Assembly: GCA_000151295.1 (NCBI GenBank)
Contig: GG745328.1
Location: 1,428,936-1,464,550, forward strand
Source of the DNA: Allomyces macrogynus ATCC 38327
Lineage: Eukaryota > Blastocladiomycota > Blastocladiomycetes > Blastocladiales > Blastocladiaceae
Length of the DNA: 35,615 bases
Direction: 5' to 3'
The notes beneath the pieces were generated by a model. It saw only the letters and a program-made list of their open reading frames with translations. It did no database searches and was not told the origin of the DNA. The position numbers and the translations under genes are program-made. Of this stretch, positions 30,001 to 35,615 are shown piece after piece. Each line of letters begins with the position of its first letter. The first letter of the stretch is position 1.

Positions 30001-31904
30001 TCGAGTCGCTTGATGCGTCGATACGGTCTGCTGTGCGCGCCAAGTTCTGGCTGCCACGCATCTTCCCCTCGGTCGCGCTCCATGTGCATGTGCTCGTGGG
30101 ACTCGTCCCATTCTCCGACGTCGTGGTTGTGCAGCATTTCACAGACATTGCTGTCATGCTGCAGGACCATGGGCCAAATGGCGTGCCAGTGCGCATCGAG
30201 CTCAATTTTCTGCAGGCATGGACCATGTGCCCCGTGTCGCTGCTGTTGCGGCCAGATCTTGCGGCACTGTACGTCTCAAGCCAGCTGCTGGGCACGCGCG
30301 CATGGTTTGACCAGTTGATACCGCAGCTTGCGGTGCGCGGGTTAGCCCTGGTTGACTTGCCACGCGGCGCTGATTTCCCCAACGGCGAGTTCTCGCTGGT
30401 ACAGGCCGACCGGCACATCCCACTCTCACTCGTCCTCCCCGACCTGATCAGCCCCTTCTGCTCTGGGCGCAACGCATGGCAAACAACCGCCATGGCGCGT
30501 GGCGCCTACTTTTTCGAGGATGTCGTGCTGGACCAGTTCCACCGTGGCCAAGTGCTCCCGTTCGACGTCACGACCACCTGTGGCTATGACGCCGCCAAGG
30601 TCGTGGTCGCCCAGTCCCGTCTCGGAAAGCACGGCCATGGCGATGGCAAGTGCAGCGGCAAGACGGATTGCATAGTCCTCGACAAGATTCTCAAGTGGCG
30701 CGGCGGCGAGTTCGACCTGCATGTGCTCCTGTTCCACCCGATTGCCGTGCTGTGCGGCCACAGCACCGCCATGACCCGCCCGGGCGTGTTTGTCGCAGCT
30801 GCCAACCCTGCTGAGTACCAGTCGACCGTGTTGCATGTCGCTGGCGGCGACGTCGGCGCACAGCTGCTTGTCATCTACACGGACGGGTCCCTTGAGCAGA
30901 CCACAGGTGCAGCTGGTGCTGGCATGTTTTTTCCCAGTGCGTTGCATGAGGTTGCCATACGCCTGCCCACTGGCCTGCACTCGTCGACGCAGTCCAAGGT
31001 TTTCACTCTCCTCGTTGCAGTCGACCACTGCAGTTTTGGCGCATGGCTTGATGTGTGCCTCGATTCCCAGGTGGCCATCGCAGGTGCAGCAACACAGCTG
31101 CAGGTGGCGCCCGCTCTCACGGCGTGCTGCATCGTGCGGTCGACGAATACGGATTTGTGGTCAGCGCTGCGGCTCGCGCGTGCGGTGCGGCACGTTGATG
31201 TCAGGCTGACGTGGGTCAAGGGCCACAACAGCGACTTTGGGAATGAGGTTGCTGACCTGCTTGCCAGGTGGGGTGCCACATGCGCACCCGGGTTGGCCAT
31301 CCAGCTCATGGATACAGTTTTCACACATCCGCAGTGGGGGCTCGTGACGACGCTGGCAGTGCTCGGTGCGCCTGCGTGGTCAGACCCACGCCGTCTCATG
31401 CTGTGGCTCGCCGACACAGAGAGGTGTGCTGTCATGCTTGACGTCCAACTCGGGGGTTTGCCGTTTGCCGCATCAATCGACTGGGACGCGACGGGTCTTG
31501 CACTCCATGGCAGCACGCAGCCACTCGCGCTTGTCACGTCTCGCAAGCAGAACCAGGCCACCTCGTTCCGTCTCCAGTCGCTTTTCAGTAGCCTGATGAC
31601 GCACGAGCGGCTGCATGGCCTGCTCAGAGAGCGGTTCCCAGCTGGCTGCGCGTGTTTGTGCGGGGCAGCCAATGACCAACTGCACTACTTCGTGTGCCCA
31701 CGTCGCGCGAACGAGCGCGCCCAGGTCCTAGACCGGCTCTGCACTGATGTGGCCAAGGCCGTCCGCGACCTGTTTGCCGACACATGGCCAGGCGTGTGCC
31801 CGCTAGGCCTGTGTGACCTCGCCGACCGTTTTGCATGGTACCTGTTGCCGCACGACCCAGGCCCTCTGCACCTGCGCCGTCTCGCAGCCACTGCGATCAC
31901 ATGA
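27066..31904 (+). CDS. Retrotransposon ORF2 (endonuclease, reverse transcriptase, RNase H)
   Basis: 1612 residues from ATG 27066, inside the end of ORF1; the open frame runs back to 26004, but homology starts just after this ATG. The apurinic endonuclease is at about 15-245: LTLLVQNACGL, CGDFN near 177 and SRNRIDRIFVS. Reverse transcriptase covers about 620-900: LIYLIPK, TRPITLLKTASKLL, FEDKSKAYDSVP with catalytic Asp717, RIPQGAVKSPFLWN, then FMDN in place of xxDD, with Asp847 kept and position 848 Asn. RNase H covers about 1268-1400: IYTDGS (Asp1273), CLDSQ (Asp1333) and WVKGHNSDFGNEVAD (His1387, Asp1397). The expected Glu is Lys1311 in QSKVFTLL. A zinc-finger-like C-x-C-x7-H-x3-C follows near 1530. 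The enzyme would nick target DNA and copy the RNA at the nick. These substitutions and the stop at 31902 argue against activity. Confidence 0.88.
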   Translation: MREEGVVAGPAGLPGLTLLVQNACGLRDPLGHAARMDALRCLLDESDASMVVLMEMRLTTDRIWAVEFKLHDLHWEQGWVVRHAAAAPGSVSKDEGHGMTLSFRTQFHPYLAETYSHKSYILQQNLRTAEDGCLAVFGAYLPHDRANGGAAYWAAGQWLGDRVRHVSERGWTVVVCGDFNSSSMRTEATTVFQSLSWLGLVDLAEAKGVLDGMGPLSRHDNGSISRNRIDRIFVSPLALVSCRRYAMLTTVACGLHREGEGGGEVAMDLMDVPKPFDHTALVFWTTLSNLFDRELVHTLRRVLAEAARQLPDPKSTQPEQWTAFAARVKASLASAKLVELQREGALDAMWEQIRKAVEEAAREHLPLRRVGGKISGWRVSRRSDPLSLTLQDLCRWLRKSPLSGVPMCVLKAACATGADDRLVLQVAAPVMVVDGVPNPGAVASRWAAGKQLHKHLSVARQVANAARARARVDKLIDERDELFGADLRQFINSALLQHWVPATVDCVVCADESVSRDPSTVKSEIARQVQEWFTPQDVAHIADPFWQQAFAPVAYVNGDIWSGLMAPISAEEIALTLCICTLDRALGPSLVTLQLFEKAGDAALSALAGLFSACLEQRAMLARWCTGLIYLIPKSSDGFAGLAAGTRPITLLKTASKLLMKVLLERIHKVLAKHDVMRGARFSGVPGSETSVPIAILHSAAAQAHVQGVGLWAYFEDKSKAYDSVPHTLLRHAMERIHLPPAFVQFYFAGMIEGRTARIITAYGPLDKVQVGHRIPQGAVKSPFLWNMFYDMCLAAVEDMAQLEPGAGMGVTLVARAGMQEHLGRERAYEGGTEIAWLSVAAVAFMDNAVFYATTHAGLQHIMDCVNEFNEIAKIHANPTKGAILHFNVRDGEAATQLMAAGAPIPWVGKHFRYLGVFINDAVSPATGFRAACDEIKRRLMLLRPRQVMGKAAVYLLNAVILLATAYRTRIAVPTMTQLESLDASIRSAVRAKFWLPRIFPSVALHVHVLVGLVPFSDVVVVQHFTDIAVMLQDHGPNGVPVRIELNFLQAWTMCPVSLLLRPDLAALYVSSQLLGTRAWFDQLIPQLAVRGLALVDLPRGADFPNGEFSLVQADRHIPLSLVLPDLISPFCSGRNAWQTTAMARGAYFFEDVVLDQFHRGQVLPFDVTTTCGYDAAKVVVAQSRLGKHGHGDGKCSGKTDCIVLDKILKWRGGEFDLHVLLFHPIAVLCGHSTAMTRPGVFVAAANPAEYQSTVLHVAGGDVGAQLLVIYTDGSLEQTTGAAGAGMFFPSALHEVAIRLPTGLHSSTQSKVFTLLVAVDHCSFGAWLDVCLDSQVAIAGAATQLQVAPALTACCIVRSTNTDLWSALRLARAVRHVDVRLTWVKGHNSDFGNEVADLLARWGATCAPGLAIQLMDTVFTHPQWGLVTTLAVLGAPAWSDPRRLMLWLADTERCAVMLDVQLGGLPFAASIDWDATGLALHGSTQPLALVTSRKQNQATSFRLQSLFSSLMTHERLHGLLRERFPAGCACLCGAANDQLHYFVCPRRANERAQVLDRLCTDVAKAVRDLFADTWPGVCPLGLCDLADRFAWYLLPHDPGPLHLRRLAATAIT

Positions 31905-32360
31905 GCCGACCTTGCCAAGTGGAAGGAGCTGTTCCCGCCGTGTGCCATGCCCGTGCCTGTGCGCGCCACTGCTGACCAGGTCACGCCCCTGCCACAGCCC
32001 AAGGTGCCGACCCCACGCACCACGCTCATGCGCTTAATGGACATGGTGTCAACTGTGATCCAGTTGGAACTGTGCTTGCCACACGTTCGTGACCTGGTCG
32101 AAGATGCGCCACCACGCCCATGGGCGCCACTGCGCTGTGACCGTGAACTGCATGCTGCTCATGAGCCGGGCCAGATCGCTGTGATCCGTCGTGCCCCACG
32201 CTATTCCGTTGCGCCGCGCTGCGTGCAGTGCGGCAAGAAGGAGGCGCGGCACGCGCGCCCTGTGTGCGAGGCGCGACTTGTGGCCTGCCGTCGCGTTGCG
32301 GACATCCTCTGCGGCGCCGACTTGTCGAATTTGTTGGGTTGGTCGGGTGGAGGAGGTTGA
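31905..32360 (+). pseudogene. Rest of ORF2 beyond an in-frame TGA
   Basis: After the TGA at 31902-31904 the same frame stays open for 151 codons to a stop at 32358-32360. The sequence still looks coding and holds a second zinc-finger-like motif, C-x2-C-x6-H-x4-C (CVQCGKKEARHARPVC), with the first Cys at 32220. A single CGA-to-TGA change would explain the stop. Alternatively the ORF naturally ends at 31904. Confidence 0.6.
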
Positions 32361-32587
32361 GTTGTTTGACGGGTTGCGTTTCTGGGGGGGGCTAGCCTGC
32401 TAGCCTGCCCCCTTTGACGGCTGCCCGCGCATTCAAGTTGCTGAGGGCAGTGGGCTGGGTGCGCAGGCAGACAATTTTTGTATCGGAGCTGACCCCCACG
32501 CTGCGCCCTGGTTCTCCTATTCTTGTTTCTGCGTATTGCTCTCCCAGCGACGGTCGTTAGTCATGCACGGTTTGTAGCAGGTCAGCC

Positions 32588-32593
32588 AATAAA
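32588..32593 (+). terminator. Poly(A) signal at the retrotransposon 3' end
   Basis: AATAAA ten bases before the right target-site duplication. The element ends close behind it with no A tail. Confidence 0.6.
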
Positions 32594-32603
32594 CATCGTC
32601 CTT

Positions 32604-32616
32604 GCGCCAAGACGCT
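32604..32616 (+). repeat. Right target-site duplication of the retrotransposon
   Basis: GCGCCAAGACGCT, identical to the first 13 nt of the initiator tRNA at 24783-24795 (opposite strand). The sequence after it (AGAATTGG) should be the original upstream flank of the tRNA gene. Confidence 0.92.
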
Positions 32617-32711
32617 AGAATTGGACGAGGGCAGTTCCCGAATCCCTGTTTCCGATGACAGGAGAGAGCGCTCTTCACGCATAAGCTGATGTCACTTTCC
32701 TGGCTTGAAGA

Positions 32712-32754
32712 GGCGTGAGGGATTCAAACCCTTGAGAAGGGACCATCCCACGCC
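32712..32754. other. Long imperfect hairpin
   Basis: Three nested stems: GGCGT 32712-32716 with ACGCC 32750-32754, GGGAT 32719-32723 with ATCCC 32745-32749, and CCCTT 32729-32733 with AAGGG 32737-32741 around a GAG loop. Fifteen pairs with two small internal loops. It contains a box-B-like GGGATTCAAACCC but no full cloverleaf on either strand. It lies in the former 5' flank of the tRNA gene, downstream of the neighbouring minus-strand gene. Confidence 0.5.
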
Positions 32755-32867
32755 CTGAGGATTCGGCGTCATTTCTGATCCCTTTTGATCCAAGCCCGAA
32801 ACCTCGCAAACCTTCTCACGAATCCTTGCATTCCTTCTTTCCAATCATTAAGTCGAGAGAGGTCTAT

Positions 32868-34172
32868 TTAGACAGACAGAGACCGACAACCAGCTGGCTC
32901 AACTATGCGTTCGGATCCTGGACATGGAACAGCACACGTCTCGAGCGGGACACTCCGCTCCAGAAACTCGACCGCATCCTCGGGCTCAAACAATGACGTT
33001 GCCACAAGCTGGAACCCGTCACGCGCGACCTGCAGTTCCGCATCCGGCGCGCCCGCGCCGTGCATGACCGGATCCCACGCGCGCACGACACGGTCCGAGC
33101 ATATTTCCCTTGGTACAAACAAGCTGCCCACATCGAGCCGATCCCAGACGGGCGTCGTCTCGGCCGACGCTTTGGCCCACGCCGCGATATTCGGGGCCGC
33201 GTCTGCGAGCCGTAATTGAGCGTAGGCACCGACATGCATCGCGCCGCGCACATGGTCGACGACGTGGTGGGCCGCGTCGGCGGGGGACATGGTGTGTCGC
33301 ATCGACGTGTTCAGGACTAGGGCTTTGCACTCGACGGTTGCGCAGTGCCGGTGCGCGAAAAAGACGTCGGCTTTGCCGGACCGGTCGAGAATCACGGGCG
33401 TGCGGTTAGCGAAAGTCGCGTACTCAAGCGCCAGCAGCAAGTCCGTGAGCCGGATGCGGATGATGGCGCGGTCGAGGGTGTCGGGGATGGCGAAAGGCCA
33501 CGACTGCAGTGCACGAATCGCGGACGACAGTTCGGGGACAATTTCAGGGGCGGAAGGAATGGGTGCTAGTGGCGCGCGTGCAGCAGAAACGGGCCGCAAC
33601 GGTGCTTGAGACGCGGGCATCAAAGATGCTGCTGGTGCTGGTGCCGGCTCCGGCGATGGCGGCGGTACTACCGCCCCCTCGACCGCCGTATCCGGTGGAC
33701 GTGGTGGAGCGCGCACAATCGGGTCGAGCCGACGTGCGTCGCGCGGCAGAGCGGGGCGAGCAATCGGTACTTGCGGTTTGCCCGTGCATTTCCCGCATCG
33801 GCACGTCGGCTGGCATACTGCAGGCTTGCTTCGACGCGATTCGCCCGTGCCAACGGCCGCGCCCGACGAAGATGGTGGGCTCCGGCGCTCGCCCGTGACT
33901 TCAAGCTGTGCTGGCGGCGGCGGAGTAGGATTCGAGGACGGTAATGCCGGTGGCGGCGATGTCTTTGACAAGCGTCGACGTGCCGTGGTCGCCAGCTTGG
34001 GCCTGCTGCAGGGGGCAATACAGCGCTGAGAGTGGACCGTGATGGCCGGCGCGCAGGGTCGGCGGCTGGCGGGGAGGTGGCGGCTGGCATGCCAGGTAAG
34101 GCTGTTGACGCGGTGGGAGGCATCAGTCGTGAGCCACCGGGAGAGACGGGTCCTGTCGTCGGCGGTCGTCAT
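32868..34172 (-). CDS. Proline-rich protein with C-terminal PD-(D/E)XK nuclease-like domain
   Basis: 434 residues from ATG 34172; the frame is open upstream but has no earlier ATG that I can support. The first ~230 residues are Pro/Ala/Ser/Arg-rich, with a Cys cluster (CQPTCRCGKC) that could bind metal. From about 235 the sequence becomes globular: LTDLLLALEYATF, then SGKADVFFAHRHCATVECKAL. This gives Asp269, Glu281 and Lys283 in the D-x11-E-x-K spacing of PD-(D/E)XK nucleases, with Glu upstream in LALEYA as the helix residue. Such domains occur in restriction enzymes, repair nucleases, transposon proteins and Crinkler-type effectors; I cannot assign the family. The Pro-rich N-terminus may be mis-modelled and could hide an intron. 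It lies in the accessory right end, between the retrotransposon and a coiled-coil gene on the same strand. Confidence 0.55.
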   Translation of the reverse strand: MTTADDRTRLSRWLTTDASHRVNSLTWHASRHLPASRRPCAPAITVHSQRCIAPCSRPKLATTARRRLSKTSPPPALPSSNPTPPPPAQLEVTGERRSPPSSSGAAVGTGESRRSKPAVCQPTCRCGKCTGKPQVPIARPALPRDARRLDPIVRAPPRPPDTAVEGAVVPPPSPEPAPAPAASLMPASQAPLRPVSAARAPLAPIPSAPEIVPELSSAIRALQSWPFAIPDTLDRAIIRIRLTDLLLALEYATFANRTPVILDRSGKADVFFAHRHCATVECKALVLNTSMRHTMSPADAAHHVVDHVRGAMHVGAYAQLRLADAAPNIAAWAKASAETTPVWDRLDVGSLFVPREICSDRVVRAWDPVMHGAGAPDAELQVARDGFQLVATSLFEPEDAVEFLERSVPLETCAVPCPGSERIVEPAGCRSLSV

Positions 34173-34525
34173 TTTGCCGCTCGTCTTGCCACATTTCCTC
34201 GCCTGTCCATGGTCGTCGTCGGCAAAGCTGGAGCCAACGAGAGCAGCGTGCCAGCGAGGCGGTGCAGGTCGACATATCACAGGAATAATCAGAGCCTGCC
34301 TGACCTAACACGAGTCGATAAATTGTTCGGAAGATGAGATCTCGCTGCTCTTCTCGCCACCCACACTCCCCACACGAGCCCCAACGCTCTCGCTCAGCAT
34401 GCACGCGCACAACATGAGAACCACGACAACAGCAAAAAGACGCGATCGTCTCGTCTAACTAGCACGCAAAATTCAGCACAACTCATCCCAACCCACGTCA
34501 CTCCAACACGACCCCAACACGCAGC
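34173..34525. other. Intergenic region between the two right-end minus-strand genes
   Basis: 353 bp, less GC-rich than the flanking genes. It would carry the 3' UTR of the coiled-coil gene and the promoter of the nuclease-like gene. No gene seen. Confidence 0.4.
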
Positions 34526-35611
34526 TCACTCGGCACGGCCGCCGCGCCGGCGCTGCGGACCGTCTGAGCCATCGTCTTTCCGACTCAAGTGTGCCGCACT
34601 TCCATAAAATGACGATCTCGCGGGCGTGACGGCGCGCGCCGCCGCCCTGCGCGCACCACCACCTTGGCCATTTGCAGCGTCATACTCCCCGTCGCCGGGC
34701 GGGTATCGCACCGCCGGCCTCCGTGCACCACCACCCTGATGACTTGCCGCGGCATGATCCCCGTCGCGAGCCGCGCCCTCAGGCGCACGGACGCGCGGCT
34801 CGGGGGCAGCATGCCGGGTTTCGAGGGCCTCGGTCCGGTTTATGACGTTCAACACGGTATTCTCGAGCGTAACGACCCGGTGGCCGAGTGCCGCACACCG
34901 GTCCTTGGCCCAGTGCTGGTGCTCCTTGAGGTCATTGGCGGTGACCGTCTGCTTGTCCTTCGTCGTGCGTTCCAAATCGGCGTGCGACACTTGCAGTGCG
35001 GCGAGCCCTGCCTTCAACGGGTCCAGGTGGTCGGCAACCGCTGCGGCAACGTTGTCGGCGCCGCCCTCCTTCATGTCATGCACCTGCTTCTCGAGCAAAG
35101 CAATGCGTTCGGCCAGAGCGAGATGGACGCCGAGATCGCCTTCCATGACCTCCAGTCGCTTCTCGATGGGCGTGATCCGGCCGGCCAACGCCGCACGGTC
35201 GACGGCGTTCTTCTCGATAGCGCTTAACCGATTCTCGAGCGGCACAATGAGACCGGCCAGCGCTGCGGGACTCGCGGCGTTGTCCTCGACGGCGCGCAGT
35301 CGCACCTCGAGCGGGTCGATTCGCGCAATTGAGTGACCCAAGTCAGCAACAGTGCCCCGCAAAACGACAAGATCTTGTTCGAGCGGTGCAATCCGGTCGA
35401 CGGCACGCACTTGACCTTCAACCGCGGTCACGCGATCCGCGAGCGCCGTGGGTTGCTCGTTGACGCTGTTCTCGACGGCGCGCACGCGGTCTTCCAATGG
35501 CGCGATGCGCGCGACGAGCGCCGTCTCTGCGGTCGCAGGGTCCTTCATCAAATTGTAAAACTGGTCAGCGAATTGATCAATCGTTTCATTGGGCGCTTTA
35601 AGTTCATAGTG
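34526..35611 (-). CDS. Coiled-coil repeat protein, 5' partial
   Basis: The frame is open from 35611 to a stop at 34526; the bases just before it read CTAG, a possible splice acceptor, so an upstream exon probably lies outside the window. If complete, it would start at ATG 35548 with 340 residues. The first ~20 residues (HYELKAPNETIDQFADQFYN) look globular or helical. A series of degenerate ~25-residue units follows, built on ALAxRIxPLExRLxAxExN, with heptad-spaced Leu, Ile and Val, so a long parallel coiled coil is likely. The last ~90 residues are Gly/Arg/Ala-rich and contain two copies of QGGGARR. No enzyme domain is seen. Such proteins range from structural to mobile-element-encoded, and I cannot decide. 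Confidence 0.6.
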   Translation of the reverse strand, partial: HYELKAPNETIDQFADQFYNLMKDPATAETALVARIAPLEDRVRAVENSVNEQPTALADRVTAVEGQVRAVDRIAPLEQDLVVLRGTVADLGHSIARIDPLEVRLRAVEDNAASPAALAGLIVPLENRLSAIEKNAVDRAALAGRITPIEKRLEVMEGDLGVHLALAERIALLEKQVHDMKEGGADNVAAAVADHLDPLKAGLAALQVSHADLERTTKDKQTVTANDLKEHQHWAKDRCAALGHRVVTLENTVLNVINRTEALETRHAAPEPRVRAPEGAARDGDHAAASHQGGGARRPAVRYPPGDGEYDAANGQGGGARRAAARAVTPARSSFYGSAAHLSRKDDGSDGPQRRRGGRAE

Positions 35612-35615
35612 CTAG

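Larger units (their letters stand above)
24796..32616 (+). mobile_element. Non-LTR retrotransposon (AP-endonuclease / RT / RNase H class) inserted at an initiator tRNA gene
   Basis: The element proper spans about 24796 or 24809 to 32603, some 7.8 kb. The 13-bp target-site duplication GCGCCAAGACGCT is at 24783-24795 and 32604-32616. The 5' UTR is only ~54 nt and begins with nine C. ORF1 (24863-27073) is gag-like with a CCHC knuckle. ORF2 (27066-31904, reading on to 32360 past a TGA) has apurinic endonuclease, reverse transcriptase, RNase H and a C-terminal zinc finger. The 243-bp 3' UTR ends ten bases after AATAAA (32588-32593) without a poly(A) tail. There are no LTRs. Domain order matches EN-RT-RNH LINEs such as the I and Tad1 groups. 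It appears full length, but RT and RNase H substitutions and the in-frame stop suggest this copy is inactive. Confidence 0.9.

Noticed and set aside
32700..32790. Second tRNA gene on the minus strand
   Set aside because: Box-B-like T loop present, but the T stem and variable arm would use the same bases and no 5' acceptor complement exists; annotated only as a hairpin.
1..35615. CRISPR arrays, operons, ribosome binding sites, LTRs
   Set aside because: None seen; introns and monocistronic spacing indicate a eukaryotic nuclear locus, and the mobile element lacks terminal repeats.

Overview
The window reads as nuclear DNA of a compact, GC-rich fungus. Genes lie 0.2-1.7 kb apart on both strands and carry short introns, mostly 60-100 nt, with CTGAC/CTGAT/ACTAAC-like branch sites. 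The products include a mitochondrial-import form of the complex I 75 kDa subunit, fungal-type amino-acid enzymes and DPH3. A HEN1 methyltransferase and a PRL phosphatase, together with the high GC, make an early-diverging lineage such as Blastocladiomycota my best guess; this is inference, since no rRNA or marker gene is present. Sixteen of the 17 introns I can place have C at donor position +4, giving a consensus GTRCGY rather than GTRAGT.

Layout. 12-1114 (+): BTB/POZ protein. 1115-2890: no supported gene. 2891-4087 (-): C-terminal half of an IQGAP/Sar1-type RasGAP with a frameshift. 4247-6022 (+): cystathionine gamma-lyase. 7547-10298 (+): seven-exon biosynthetic threonine dehydratase. 11073-12954 (+): single-pass membrane protein with a 12-cysteine ectodomain. 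13325-13637 (-): DPH3, head to head with HEN1 at 14000-15006 (+). 15339-17631 (+): NDUFS1. 17886-18749 (-): SRP receptor beta subunit. 19821-21009 (+): PRL-type phosphatase, interrupted by 158 N. 21601-24560 (+): 957-residue polytopic membrane protein of unknown function.

24725-24795 (-): an initiator tRNA-Met gene. Inserted exactly at its 5' end is a 7.8 kb non-LTR retrotransposon (about 24796-32603, +). Its ORF1 is gag-like with a zinc knuckle; its ORF2 has AP endonuclease, reverse transcriptase, RNase H and zinc-finger parts. The first 13 nt of the tRNA are repeated at the far end of the element as a target-site duplication. The two ORFs overlap in the string ATGCGTGA, and the copy carries probable inactivating changes.

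32868-34172 (-): proline-rich protein ending in a PD-(D/E)XK nuclease-like domain. 34526-35611 (-): coiled-coil repeat protein open at the window edge. This right end looks accessory; the rest is mostly housekeeping. The genes are independent eukaryotic units and not an operon, though several pairs share short divergent promoters (RasGAP/CYS3, DPH3/HEN1). The most notable feature is the retrotransposon at the initiator tRNA gene.
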